A stretch of DNA of 64,000 bases. Origin: Pestalotiopsis fici W106-1. Lineage: Eukaryota; Ascomycota; Sordariomycetes; Amphisphaeriales; Sporocadaceae. The stretch lies in contig NW_006917100.1 of NCBI RefSeq assembly GCF_000516985.1, positions 1,291,490 through 1,355,489 on the forward strand. The letters run 5' to 3'. A model generated the notes under the pieces. The model had not been told where the DNA came from. It searched no databases and was given only the letters and a program-made list of their open reading frames with translations. Every line of letters begins with the position of its first letter. Positions within the stretch are counted from its first letter, which is position 1. Below, piece by piece: positions 36,285-47,779 of this stretch. A program made the translations under genes and the position numbers.

Positions 36285-39134
36285 CTATGACTGGCTCATG
36301 TTTTGCCAATAACCAATGACGGCCAAGGCAATGATGGCTCCAATGACCAACAGGCCAATTACGCTCATGATGCGGTTCATATTGCGCCACCACCTGGCGC
36401 TCAAAAATCGCTTCTTGTCGACCGCCCGAGTTTGCTTCGCTAGCGGTTCTGGAGTTTCGGGAATCTTGAATTGAGTCGTGCTGTACCCGCGCTCAACCAT
36501 ATCAAGGGTGGATCTTGGCGGCAATGGCAGGAATGATGCAACCATCCAGGCAAAGGGGAAGATGAAGCCGAAAGCAAACAGAAACACCTGTCTGTTGCGC
36601 GCTCCAAAGATTCCAGTGTCCGAGGCCTTTGGGGGGCCCTGCCACATACTTGGGTCCTGAGCTCGGCGATCCTCTTCCAAGTGCGGAGACCAGAGACTAC
36701 TCGTCATGCGTTTCAAACCTTTGTGAAGACCTGAGAAACGCCTGTTGTTCGTATCGGGCGAAGTAGGGCTTGCGTCCGGGTTAAAATCCCGAGGCCGCCT
36801 CCTAGGGCTGAAGAGGGTGGACGGGTATCCGTCATCCACGGGAGAACCCGAGGTTCTGAAGGAACTTGGTGGTCGACTGTCGTCCGAGTAAGACAAGATT
36901 GAGGGTGCCTGATGCCACTTGCGCTCGCCGCTACCATAGTATATCCTAGCCCATTGCGGAAGGCTTGAAGCGCTGAGATTTCCAGCTCGCGAGCTGATGG
37001 AAGATCGCAGACTTCTATCCGAGGATTTATGGTTCAGCATGTGAGAAAGTCGGGGCCGAGATCCTTTGTGGTGCAGTTCATGCAAGTCGGCCAATCCATC
37101 GCCGTCCTCGTCATGGTCTCGAACAGTTGGCTGTGCGCCGTCTCTGCCTCCACGCATCATAAATGGCCCAGAGCTCGACCTAGTGTGAGATCGCGAGTCT
37201 GAAGACGAAAGGTCTTCTCCGGCCATGATAGATGACGATATGCTGAGCATCTGCCTGCTGTGCCTGCTACTGTGACCGATGCTCCGGTCTGGTGCTGACG
37301 ATGATGATAGATGGCGAGAAGCCAGATCGCTGCCTTCGTCTTCGGACATGACGGTCGAGAGCTGAGAACTCCATACATGCGGTTGCGCTTCCATACGTGG
37401 CGCCGGGTTGTGGTGAACAGCACTGGGCTGTGTTGGCCATGCAGGTTGTCGCAGAGAGGAGATCGAGGGCGTCGTAGCCAGGCGCACAACGTTTGGTGTG
37501 CCTCCAGTAATCAAGGAGGCAGTGTCTGCAGTTGCTAAGCTTGATATCGACGAGAAGGAATTCGCGCGCCGGAGGCTTTCTCTAGATGCCTGCCTACTGT
37601 ACCCGGGTGAATCCCTTCCTAGCGGGTTCAATGGGCGGACGAGCAAGCTCTCCTGGGAGTACTGGTCACGTGTCGCAAGACTGCCGTCGGAGGACTGAGG
37701 TCGCGGACCACGGGGCCTGGGCGGAAGCGATGAAGCGGGAGACGAGCCAGCGTACACGGTATAATTTCGAGTCGCAGGGGCGCCTACAAATACTTGGGGG
37801 GAAGTGTCATAGGCTCGTGGCGGCGATGATTCGTAGGCACGTGGTGGTGTAGAGTCGTAGGCTCGCGGAGGTGAAGAGTTGTAGGAGCGCGGTGGAGAAG
37901 AGTCATAGGCAGCTCGAGGTGGTGACGATTCATTTGCCCGGGGTGGTGATGACTCTCCAAATACCTTGAAATTCGATGAGCTCGATGATGGATTCACCGG
38001 CGAGCCCTCCGAGTCAGTATCCACTGGCGAGCTCTGGGCTAGGACCTTGACATTTGTGTGCTCATCGACGGTCGAGTCTGTCACCTGAGAGGTCTGTGAG
38101 TTCCAGGAGGGTTTCGCTGTCAAGATGGAGGAACCGAATGTTGGAGATGGAGGCGCCTCCTTTAGGGGCGACAGAGTTGATGAGCTAGGTTGCTCAGCAA
38201 CTTCTTTGCCTTTGCCTTTGTCGGTTGGTTCAGGTGTTGTTGATTCTACCCTCCGCAGACCACCTATCATGCGGGAGCTCCAGGAGGATGTTGATTGATC
38301 TTCCGGTGCCTCTGTCGAAACCAGGGAGGCCGGTGTGAAGGGCGAGACGCCACGTTCGGCCAGTGAGCTCAATGCGGAGCTGCGCCGGTCGTCATCAGCT
38401 GCATCAGACGAAAATCCGTCATGCGAGGTCACAGTTGAATAAGTCGACGGTGGTGGAGATCTGAGAGTAGAATCCGAGATTCCCGACTGGGCCGATTGGG
38501 CTGAAAGTCGTTGTCCTGACCATCGTTGATTTCCAGTGGGCTTTAGTACAATCGAAAAGGTCTTGCTGTCGGGATGCAGGGCAATATGATTTGCTCGTCT
38601 CGACCGGGGCGTCTTGGACGGTGATGTGAGTGTAGCGCCATGCTGCTGAATATCCGGAGGTGCATCGAGGCCACTCATGGTGCTGCCGCTGCCATACGAG
38701 GGCTTGCTATAGACAGGGGCTTTTGGTGTGGAGGGTCCTGCGCCAGAATCCGAACCAGGTTTCGTCCCTGAAACGCCTCTGCCCTTGGCCTCCCCAAATG
38801 AGACGACGGAAGAGGTAGGCGATGTCAGTATTGAGCTGGGATGTGTTGCAGACAATCCATCTTGAGTAGGAGGGTTTTTCTTTTTAGTCGTTGGGTTGGT
38901 GGTAAATGGGTCCTTCCAGTTCACATTCTGGCTGTTGCTGCTGCGGCGCCTGTGATCTGAAGGTGGTCCATGGGCGTCCCCTGTTGAATCCCCTTCTCCG
39001 CTTAGTCGTGGTGGAGAATACGGAACAAGTCGAATGCCGCCAGAGAGCCTGTCTCTCTTCTCCGTCTCATTATTGACTGGTGTCGTGGGACGGCGAGAAC
39101 GGGACGACGGCGACAAAGATGCCGTGGAGGACAT
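36285..39134 (-). CDS. large serine-rich protein with two C-terminal membrane segments, function unknown
   Basis: A single exon encodes 949 residues. I do not recognise a catalytic domain. The first ~800 residues are low-complexity: rich in Ser, Pro, Thr, Arg, with basic Ser patches such as SPSSRSRRPTTP. At about residues 393-445 lie six or seven near-perfect 8-residue repeats around YDSSPPRA (24-base units in DNA). Near residue 690 an Asp/Glu patch (HDEDGDGLADLHELHH) resembles a calcium-binding loop but stands alone. Two hydrophobic segments follow: about 850-870 (VFLFAFGFIFPFAWMVASFLPL) and 922-943 (IMSVIGLLVIGAIIALAVIGYW), separated by ~50 polar residues, so the long N-terminal part and the short tail would be on the same side. 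The many Ser-Pro and Arg-x-x-Ser sites suggest heavy phosphorylation. The ATG at 39134 is used; an upstream in-frame TTG is not a likely start. Similar fungal proteins are simply called serine-rich proteins. Confidence 0.8.
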   Translation of the reverse strand: MSSTASLSPSSRSRRPTTPVNNETEKRDRLSGGIRLVPYSPPRLSGEGDSTGDAHGPPSDHRRRSSNSQNVNWKDPFTTNPTTKKKNPPTQDGLSATHPSSILTSPTSSVVSFGEAKGRGVSGTKPGSDSGAGPSTPKAPVYSKPSYGSGSTMSGLDAPPDIQQHGATLTSPSKTPRSRRANHIALHPDSKTFSIVLKPTGNQRWSGQRLSAQSAQSGISDSTLRSPPPSTYSTVTSHDGFSSDAADDDRRSSALSSLAERGVSPFTPASLVSTEAPEDQSTSSWSSRMIGGLRRVESTTPEPTDKGKGKEVAEQPSSSTLSPLKEAPPSPTFGSSILTAKPSWNSQTSQVTDSTVDEHTNVKVLAQSSPVDTDSEGSPVNPSSSSSNFKVFGESSPPRANESSPPRAAYDSSPPRSYNSSPPRAYDSTPPRAYESSPPRAYDTSPQVFVGAPATRNYTVYAGSSPASSLPPRPRGPRPQSSDGSLATRDQYSQESLLVRPLNPLGRDSPGYSRQASRESLRRANSFSSISSLATADTASLITGGTPNVVRLATTPSISSLRQPAWPTQPSAVHHNPAPRMEAQPHVWSSQLSTVMSEDEGSDLASRHLSSSSAPDRSIGHSSRHSRQMLSISSSIMAGEDLSSSDSRSHTRSSSGPFMMRGGRDGAQPTVRDHDEDGDGLADLHELHHKGSRPRLSHMLNHKSSDRSLRSSISSRAGNLSASSLPQWARIYYGSGERKWHQAPSILSYSDDSRPPSSFRTSGSPVDDGYPSTLFSPRRRPRDFNPDASPTSPDTNNRRFSGLHKGLKRMTSSLWSPHLEEDRRAQDPSMWQGPPKASDTGIFGARNRQVFLFAFGFIFPFAWMVASFLPLPPRSTLDMVERGYSTTQFKIPETPEPLAKQTRAVDKKRFLSARWWRNMNRIMSVIGLLVIGAIIALAVIGYWQNMSQS
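37803..37960. repeat. 24-base coding minisatellite, SSPPRAY-type repeats
   Basis: Six to seven head-to-tail 24-base units inside the Ser-rich gene. Each encodes a variant of Y-(D/E/N)-(S/T)-(S/T)-P-P-R-(A/S). Variation between units is mostly single-base, so the array could change copy number between strains. Borders are approximate. Confidence 0.75.
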
Positions 39135-42100
39135 CCTCCTTCGCGGGACCAAGGGCCGAAGCTTAGGTAAGTTGTCTCCCTCGCGGATCTTTCACGGCCA
39201 ATGATCACCGTATTGTCATGTGCGTTCCCATATCGACCATTGGGAGTCCAAAGGAAATTTGGTGTTTGGCGGCCGCTACCGAATAATTTTTTTGGATGGC
39301 CTGCCGTGTCTTCGTTATCGTCCAGGATTTTGGTGAGATGGTCAACCACAAATTCCAAGCAGGTGAGCAAGCTTTTGCAGATCCCGGCTGCCGTCGAAGT
39401 AATGTGACCAAGAGCTACAAGATATGACCTTGTTGTGCAAAAAGAAAGCAAAAAGAAGAAAAAACGAGAAGACCAGGGTGGAAATGAGAGTTTGGGTAGC
39501 AGAGCAGTTATAGCTATAGCAAAAATGAGCGATCCAGGTCTTGGTGGTTAGGACGCATAACCAGATATAGGTAATGCCGTAATTAGTAGATGTTTAGGGT
39601 GTAGGAACGAGTGTAAGGCCGAACATAGTCTGGCATGGAGAGCGGTTGGATAAAAACGAATGTAATGTAGGGGGACCCCCTTTGTTGTCAAGGCACGCAG
39701 GTCAGGTACCACACGGTTTCCGCAACACAAAGCCCAAAGGGAAGAGAAAGGAACAGCAAAAAAAGAGGAAACGAGGCCGGAGAGGATGGCGGCGGGAGAA
39801 TATTGGCTCTTCTTGGTTTTCGCCTGGGCCGTTCGGCCACGATCGATTGGCTCACGAACCGTAGAACGGCGCCTGTCAAGCTATGCGAGCTAACGGAGCG
39901 CCAGGGTAGCATTGAGCAGGCCGTTGATGAACTAATGTGAGCAAGGAGCGCTGAAGGAGACCAGCAAAGGCCTTCAGTACTTCCTGGTTGATCAGCAGGG
40001 GACTGGACATTAAGCATGGTACCTGGTGTCTGTAGTAAATTCTGGACCTTTATTATAACAGGCCAGGCCTGGCATGCCAACCACCACTTTGGCCGCAGTC
40101 TTTTCTTATCTGCGTGCCAATGAAGCGATGACGAGTGTTGCTGCTTGCTCCTTGCTGCTTGCTGCTTGCTGCTGCTACTAGTCATGTAATGTATCATTTG
40201 AAAAAAAGGCATTGGATTCTTTGGCTGCATTAGGACATCAATAGTGATGCGCGGTTGTCCCACTGGATTGCTGGCACAGTTCGCGTTCTTGCGCGATCCA
40301 TTGGAGGCCATAGGCCACTGGAGTCGCGTCGGCGCTGCAGCTGTCCTGCAGGTCTGCTGTGGGATGAAATTAGGTAGGATGGCAAGAGAGGCTGTGACCC
40401 AGATAACCCAGCTCGTACTGCGTAGTCTGTAGCATGCATACCTAGTAGGTTCAAGTTTTGTCCGCTCAAGTGGCTTTCTCCAGACTCCTACAGTACCTAA
40501 GTAGGTACCTGGGTCGTTTGGGCTGTACGTAGCATCAACTACCAGACTAGAGCCCGTCAATGCCATGCCCTGTTGGGTAAAAAGTCGTCGACGGCTTTTC
40601 TGTCTCATCAGGCGCCGCTGGCCGCTTGGTCAGATGTCCGGCGCTCGGCTTGTGGAATAGCAGGAGACTGTCCCGCGAACTCCTTGTTCCGCGTGCCGTA
40701 TTGTAGGCAGTACCATTCTATTGTCATGGAAAGGTTATCTTGTCATCGGCCGAGGCGTTGTCATCTTTTTCTTCCCGTGCTGATCCGCCCCGGGAAGTCA
40801 GAGAGGAGACAATTGTCCAGGGGCCGCGGTCGCTCAACCTAAACTGGATTGCTCATTTGAGAGGTTTGAGTTGGCCAGCCGGGCGGTGAGACTTGAGTGG
40901 CCTGTGGCCCTGGGTCAGAGAATGAGAGAACCAGACCCAGCATTCAGGTTTTTTTTTTGTCTGGGACCCAGCCAATTGCCAGGCACGAGAGATTGATGAG
41001 CGGGCTTGCCAGCTCGTTACTAGTGTATGACCCAGGGGCTAAAAAAGGCCCGGGGCTGATCGGCAAGCCCCAGGTTCATTCGTTACCTAAACTTGCGAGC
41101 GTTTGGACGCGAGCGAATCCACCACACCGTAACAGTGTGTTTAATGACTGTAGTGATGAATGAGCATTGAAGGGCTCGTGACCCTCGCTTGGGCTGGTCT
41201 TTTCTTTTCCCGTCCCAAACGATGAATCTTGTGCAGTAGTGTCAAGCGAACGTCGTGGCCATGTGCTTGCAAACCGTTACTGTGTAGCCCCAGATATGAG
41301 CCCCTGGCCCCTACATAAGAGAGGTGCATTGAGTTCAGCGGCGCGGCACGCCAAGAACGTCGTCGCCCTTCCTCTTTCTGTCGTTGATGCATTTGCTCTT
41401 TGGCCTGAATTGGATTGATTGATTGGAATGGGAACATTGTGCTGGGCTGTGCGGGAACGACGCGTGCAGGAACCGCGGAGTGTTCGGAACAATGCACAGT
41501 TATATTACCACAATTATGCAGCATAAGACATGATGAGCCCTTGTTACAGGCACGAGCCGACATTACCTTTTTGACAGGTGGGATACAAGCTTGGCCAATG
41601 TCGATCTACCTTAAATTTCGTGGGTATTGCGAGTGGATGATTTGTTTTATGATTTTGATACTCGGCTCTTGACACTTTTGGCATTGATGACGTGTTTGTA
41701 CTCTAGGCCGCCATGAATCGAAGTGGTTTGCATATATCCACATGCTGCACCCAGTATAAAAAAGAGTGGTTGGCAAGTTTACCCGCTTGCATCGACATCA
41801 AGCAGACAGTTGGCATGCTGGCGACCATTTCGGCAAGGGATGATGACATTTTCCTCTCCTTTCCTTCAGTGACAATTTGCTCTTGGGCTGGGCAGAGTCG
41901 GTCACTTGCAGTGGGAAAAGTCTCAGTCTCAGCGCCGTCTCAACTTTGATTCGACATGACCCAGCCTCTATTAATAACATTTGTTGACCCGAATCATTGT
42001 GCCCAATCTCATGACCTCTGGTGTTTCCATCATGATACCTTGTTTGTTGTGCATTGGAACACTTCTGGAGTTATCGTGACAACTCATTGTCTCAGTAGTC

Positions 42101-42812
42101 GCAGTCGCTCTCCCTCTCAAAAGATAAGGAGGAGGGGAATCAAGGTTTAAGTGGTCGCATACTCCCCAAAGCGCGCGGCTGGCGGCTGAAAATGCTTGGC
42201 TCCATTGGTGTCGTTGCAGCTTCTGACGCATCTAACTGAACATCCGCTTGCTTGCCATGGAAAAGCGTCTGGGACAAGCGCCATCTTTTCTGTGGAGGGA
42301 AACATGGCATAGATCTAAAGCGGTATTTCAAGCACGATTTGTAGATCGCTCATCCCTCATCCACTCGTTTTCGTCTCGAATTCAGCATTGTAATATGTAC
42401 GTATCATGCCTTGTTACCGAATAACACCATAACCTCGACGTACTAGTAATCATTGTCGGCTATACGGGCGCTAAAGTGCAAGTCCCCCACGACTTGCCAG
42501 CAAAAAATCCACCCACACGCGCGGGCATCCCGGGAACCACGTCCAAAGCACCGGGACCTGGCCTGGCACTGGACAGGGCAGCACCCCCAAACTTTCGAGT
42601 CCCGTCCCTTTGCAAGAAAGAAAGCCCCAAAAGCCTGTCTAGCCGTACGGATCTGACACGAGGCTGGTAAATTAGTACGTAGTGATAATTTTCCTCCCCC
42701 TCGGTCTTCTAGAGTTTCAACCATTTCTGAAGAAGAAATTGCTCAGCCCGCTCTTACGGGCCACCGCTGACGGGAAATATCCATCCAGGGGAGGGAAGTC
42801 TGTCAACCCACG
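39135..42812. other. 3.7 kb region without a supported gene
   Basis: Lies between the 5' end of the Ser-rich gene (-) and the 5' end of rce1 (+), so it holds both promoters and leaders. The longest frame is 306 codons on the minus strand (39688-40608), but its composition and content give no family resemblance, and part of it is simple sequence. Also present are TGCTTGC-type repeats (about 40137-40178) and TACCTA/TAGGTA motifs (40438-40512). No tRNA, rRNA or transposon features were found. Confidence 0.55.
40137..40178. repeat. imperfect TGCTTGC microsatellite
   Basis: Repeated TTGCTGC/TGCTTGC units run through about 40 bases. They account for the Ser/Gln-rich part of the long minus-strand frame here. 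Confidence 0.7.
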
Positions 42813-44016
42813 ATGCCGTCCATTTCGGGTTATCTGTCGCGCTACTTCAGCCCTGAGAAACGTTAGTTCCATTGCCCGTCGATCCAAGATGATGATGAAG
42901 ATGAAGATGATCAAGAGCCACTTTGTCGTCTTTGTGATTATTGTTGTTGGTGTTCACCACTCCTGACATATTATGGTGTAGCCAAACCACCACCCATTAC
43001 GACCGGCACCGCCTCGGTCCTGCTGGTAAGTACCGAAACGACCGTTCTTGTATGTATGGCATGCCTAATATCTCGTCGTCTAGGTAATATACACCCTGGT
43101 CTACGTCATCCCGTTCTACCTGTCTTCCAAGACCAGGCCGTCCAGGACACTATCGCGTGATGCCCCTTCGGTGATTCGGGCGCGCATCACCTCTGTGAGC
43201 CTGACCTGCATCTTTTGCTCAGTGTGCACTTTTCTGGTCCTCACGTCGCAGGGCCACGCAACTCGGCCGGATGCAATCCGCTCCATGGGCTACTGGCCGG
43301 TCGGTCTGGCCGAAACGGCCAAGACCCTCCTTCTGACGGCCATTTTGTTCGCCGGGCCGCTGTATGAGACCTTTGTGATCCACGGAGCCTGGCGCGACTG
43401 GCTGAGCCTCCAGCCCGTCACTGAGTTATTCAGTGAGTGGACGACCTGGCGCAATATTATTGCTGTAAGCAAACCATGAAACTATCTATTCCCCCCATAA
43501 GTGTCCCTCGTCTAACCTATCCTCCAACCCAATCAGGGCCCGTTTACCGAGGAGGTGCTCTTCCGCTCCGCGTCGGTGCCGTTGATGCTTCTGGCGCAGA
43601 CATCGGTGGCCAAGACCATATTCCTTTCGCCTGTGATCTTCGGCCTGGCCCACCTGCACCACTTCTACGAGTTTCGGATCTCTCACCCGCAGGTCCCCGT
43701 TTCGGTCGCCCTGCTGCGGTCTCTGCTACAGCTGACCTACACGTCGCTGTTTGGCGCATACGCCACCTTTCTGTTCCTCCGCACGGGAAGCCTGCTGGCG
43801 ATCTTTGTGGTGCACGCCTTTTGCAACTGCATGGGGCTGCCGCGCTTCTGGGGTCGCGTGGAGCCGATCAACGACATGGGCGAGGCCAAGGCCAGACCCT
43901 CGGTCGTGTGGACGGTCGTGTATTACGTTCTTCTCCTAATCGGTGCCTACTCTTGGTGGAAGAACCTGGGATCGCTGACCCAGAGCCCCAACGAATTGGT
44001 GCCAGTGAACATCTAA
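42813..44016 (+). CDS. rce1: CaaX prenyl protease 2 (Rce1)
   Basis: Exons 42813-42861, 42982-43025, 43084-43464 and 43537-44016 join in phase to 317 residues. Rce1 is the ER membrane protease that cuts the last three residues from prenylated CaaX proteins such as Ras and a-factor. The active-site words are present: the Glu pair and Arg in GPFTEEVLFRSA, FGLAHLHHFYEF (His) and VVHAFCNCMG (His/Asn). Hydrophobic segments cover most of the protein. The first two exons are very short (49 and 44 bases) and encode MPSISGYLSRYFSPEKP and KPPPITTGTASVLL; intron 1 has a GTTAGT donor and a GATGAAGAT microsatellite. The last ~30 residues are a membrane segment and tail. A type I J-protein ending in a CaaX-like CAQQ is encoded 10 kb downstream. 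Confidence 0.94.
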
Positions 44017-44998
44017 TGTTGATTTGGGAAATATCTAGTCGTAAACATTCGAGAGGGAACCCTGTGGTTGACGTGACGTACTTTGGCTAGTACATACTGT
44101 ACTACTTTAGATATCGTGCATGGATCTTTTTTGGAAATTTTTTAGGATTCGGGTCCTGTAGTGTAATTTCTAATAAACAATCATACAAAAAATGGCTACT
44201 CTTTTGAAACCTGCTTCAACCGACCCACGGGCCATGAGCCGATCATGTTGGGAGGCGCTACGCTGAAGCTAGAACAGCACGATCAAATGAGGCGGGCCCG
44301 TCATGGCAGGAAAGAAAATCGGTCAACCCGACTGACTGCTCAGGATATGCCCTGCTCTGTCAGTGGCTTGGCAGAGACGCTGCGTTGGGTCTTTTGCAAC
44401 TAATGCTGGAAATGATGTTCTTGAATTTCCCAATGCTATCAGCTCAACTAACCTCTTATTGATATTCATATCCGGATAGATCTCATCGTGACGTCCCCTG
44501 CTTGTGGTATTTCTTGGACATGTATCTCGCGAGACTGATGAAAAAGCTTGAAGGGCTGAAATAATCAATAGAGACTGAAACCTGAGCTCACCTGGAGGTA
44601 ATTTGACTGATTCCAACATGGCGTCGACTAACAGTTCAATCAAGACTCGAATACAACCATGGAACAAGATTACATCACTGGCAGATGTTATTTCATTGTA
44701 GATTCGATGCTGGAAATGAGTATCGGGAATGATAGAGATTTGAAGAGCCATGAATCAGATATTGCTTTTAACCGAAAAGTAAAACCAATGTGTATTATAC
44801 ACAAGTATCGTTTTCCATATACTATATATCAACATATTGGAGCAAACACTTTCCAAGTTTTAGCACATGTGTGTATCATGCACACCTTATACAGTGACGA
44901 TAATACTATAATACACTTGGATTACACAACCAAATGCCCGGTTCCTTGCAGGACATGGTCTACTCAAACACCATCGTACACTAGATACCGATCGATAC
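44017..44998. other. convergent 3' region, rce1 / msw1
   Basis: 982 bases, AT-rich from about 44760 to 44920. An AATAAA at 44172-44177 is a likely rce1 polyadenylation signal. No gene is seen. Confidence 0.6.
44172..44177 (+). terminator. AATAAA polyadenylation signal of rce1
   Basis: AATAAA 156 bases after the rce1 stop codon, in AT-rich sequence. No better candidate is nearer. Confidence 0.4.
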
Positions 44999-46339
44999 TC
45001 AAAATCCTGCCAGACCAACGGCATCACGTACCATTCTCATTGTCTCGTCTGCGTTTTGTCTGGCCTTCTCTGCCCCTGCTGCCTGGATCTGCTCGACCCA
45101 CTGCCCAGCACGCTTATCGAGTATCTCCTCGTACCGTGCTCCGATGCCCTCGAGTTCCTTGACAATAGCCTCGCTGACCTGCTTCTTGAAATCTGCTAGG
45201 TGCATGCCGTCGCAGTCGGCAGCCAGGCCAGCAGGCGATCGACCCTTGGGGTCACACTGCGACCAGAGCTCGAGGAGATTGGCGACACCGGGTCGCCCCT
45301 CGGGATCGTAGGAGACCCAGTTGTGCGAGTCGGTCACGGCGCCCTTGATACGGGACCGGATCTCGTCGGGCGAAGCGGTGATGAGAATGCGCGAGCGATG
45401 GTTGGGTGCCGACTTGGACATTTTGTTTCTCGGGTTTTGCAACGACATGACTCGGGGCGTTTCGGCTGCGGGCTACATGTCAGTCATACATCTTCGTAGA
45501 GCAAGCAAAGAAAGGCTTACTTGTTATGGTTTCCGGGCTGACAAGGCTACCGCCATCATAGGTAGCATTAAAGTTTGTCGCACACTCTCTTGCAAACTCC
45601 AGATGCTGTCTCTGATCATCACCCACCGGTACATGGGTTGCTCGGTGAATAAGGATATCTGCAGCTTGAAGCACTGGATATGAGAATAACCCCAATTTGA
45701 GCTTCTGGCCCACGGCCTCATCATCAAGAGACATGCGATTGTCGTTCATGGTCAGTTTACTCTGTCTTTGTAGTCAGCGTCTTTTTTTCTCCTTTTTGCA
45801 AATAGACGTGTGCTTGTTTTGAGAGAAGCTTCGTCGATGACCAAAAACAGACGCACCTTCCACTGTGTCATCCTCCCTAGATATCCCATACTAGCTGTAC
45901 AGCTCAAAATCCACATGAGTTCCGAGTGCGCGGGGACGGCACTCTGATAGAACATTGTGCACCTCTCCGGATCCAAACCAATGGCCATGAGCGCCGCCAA
46001 CATCTCCCTACTCCGCTGTCTCAGGACTGGTGCGTCCTGGGGCATGGTGATGGCGTGGAGATCGACAATGGAAAAGTAGAGACGATCCTCGGGGCCTGCA
46101 GCATCCTGGAGTCGTTTCCATTGCCGCATGGCGCCTAGGTAGTTGCCAAGATGGGGCACGCCCGTGGGTTGGATGCCCGAGAAGATGGTCGCGTGCTGGG
46201 GCGGCGCTGGCGGGGCAGCAGCAGGCTCGGTGCTGAATGAGCGCCGGACCTGCGAAGTCTGCGGTGCACCGCTCAGGAGTCGGCGTAAATGCCGTGATGC
46301 AGCAGACGGCCGGCATCGCGCGCAGGCCGGAATGCTCAT
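44999..46339 (-). CDS. msw1: mitochondrial tryptophanyl-tRNA synthetase
   Basis: Exons 46339-45857, 45761-45521 and 45465-44999 join in phase to 396 residues (yeast Msw1 is about 379). It charges mitochondrial tRNA-Trp. The class I signatures are present: the HIGH equivalent PHLGNYLG (residues 62-69, after SGIQPTG) and KMSKS at 256-260. LQAADILIHRATHVPVGDDQRQHLEFARE matches the bacterial-type TrpRS tRNA/Trp-binding region. The first ~45 residues are rich in Arg, Ser and Ala without acidic residues until Glu38, a mitochondrial presequence. The Met at 46339 is used because the longer frame begins with TTG. Intron 2 is 55 bases. It is one of three mitochondrial translation genes transcribed leftwards in 45-53 kb. 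Confidence 0.94.
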
Positions 46340-47779
46340 CGCGACTGATTCAAGCTTTTTAAAAGTCACAGGCTGAACTGACAAGTGTGAGCTTAAGCTC
46401 CAGTGCTAAAGCTTGTTAGAAGTCGTCTTGGTAGAAATTTGAATAAATCTACTCACCTAGTCAAGCTTGATCCAGCTTTCTGTAATTTTTTGTTACCTTA
46501 TATCACAATCGTCGACCGACGGTATGAATGTGGTGACTATTTTGGCTGTAAAAATGGCCCTTTCCAGTATGTAGGTACGTACCTCTAGCTCTAGCTTTTG
46601 TGGCGCAAGCGAATGTGTGGCTGTGCTCAACATCAATATCGTATGAACGTTTTGCTGAGCAGATCATCCAGAAAGTTGGCAGGTAAGTCTTGAAATGAAT
46701 ATATCGTCAATAATTTCATACGAAGTCCACAAATTTCTCTAATTCTCTTCAAATCTGGGATCGCGAATTGTGTTATCTTCCGTGACGTGATTGGCTGGGA
46801 TTGAAAGAACAAGGAACCGTGGATGGACTTGCATATATCTTTTTTTCTCAGACTTGGAACGTCTATAATGATTATACCTTTCATGACTGTTTCTGCATCA
46901 CTTATGGATGGGTCGTTTGATGATCTGTGGACTGGGACTGCCGTGTGTGAAATGGATATGCATCTGGGCAGTTGTCGCGTTTTCCACCAGAACCAATTAA
47001 GAGCCTGGTATTCATAAAATTACCAAGAAAATGTTTTATCTGCTTGCAAATATCAAGGCCGGGTTCAAGACTCATTAGATCTTGCATGTCGTTAGAACTT
47101 GTTTGATTGAATCTTGGTTCAAATGTGAAGTTCCGTCTTCCTTGCCGGAGAATAACTTTGTCGGAGCTACTAAGAACTTCAATCTTTGGCAATACAGAAG
47201 AATGAAAGATGAAATTGAAGATTAAAGAATATAATGAGCGACGTGTTGGCAGGAGTGACCACATGTAATATAAGAAACATCAATCCAAGCACTTTCGGTT
47301 GATTACATGAAGAGGGACCTTTGGTTCAGTCAGTTCATTAGTAACAACCAGACACATGTCAATAGGCAGCTGTCAATGTCATTTGTCTCAGTATTATCTA
47401 CATTATACTGTCGATACTTGCTTGGCAAGATAAGTGTCTCTACTATTGTATCTTTGAATATTGTTGCCCCCGATGGACGTTTCTACAATTTTGCGTTTTC
47501 AGCACTCGTCCGGGCAGTGGACTGTTTCCCCATTGTCCCTCCTTTCCTATCATTTGCTTTTCGGTCAGCGCCTTCCCTTCTTTCGTCACAGATACTCTCT
47601 CGATTTTAATACATGAGCTGGAGCTCATGGGGAGTATGAAATCCACTTTTCAAGATGGTGAGTATCCTGTTTTATGTTTTGGCCCCAAGCCTAGACATAA
47701 ATTCTATATGTTACAATTGGTACAGTCTTTATACACATTCGGTAACCACATCATCTGGATATGAACCGACAAACTCATT
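46340..47779. other. 1.4 kb AT-rich intergenic region
   Basis: Lies between the msw1 5' end and the rsm10 3' end. Open frames are short and not family-like. A palindromic TAGGTACGTACCT occurs near 46573. No gene or RNA is seen. Confidence 0.55.

Noticed and set aside
42862..42981. Possible box C/D snoRNA in rce1 intron 1 (ATGATGA near 42887 and CTGA near 42963)
   Set aside because: Box spacing is right, but no terminal stem pairs around the boxes, and the C-box match is part of a GATGAAGAT microsatellite.
43437..44090. 217-codon + strand frame overlapping rce1
   Set aside because: Shifted frame of rce1 exon 4; the EEVLFR and HAFCN motifs are in the other frame.
47053..47075. GGGTTCAAGACTC resembling a tRNA B box
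   Set aside because: No matching A box, acceptor stem or T-stem pairing around it.
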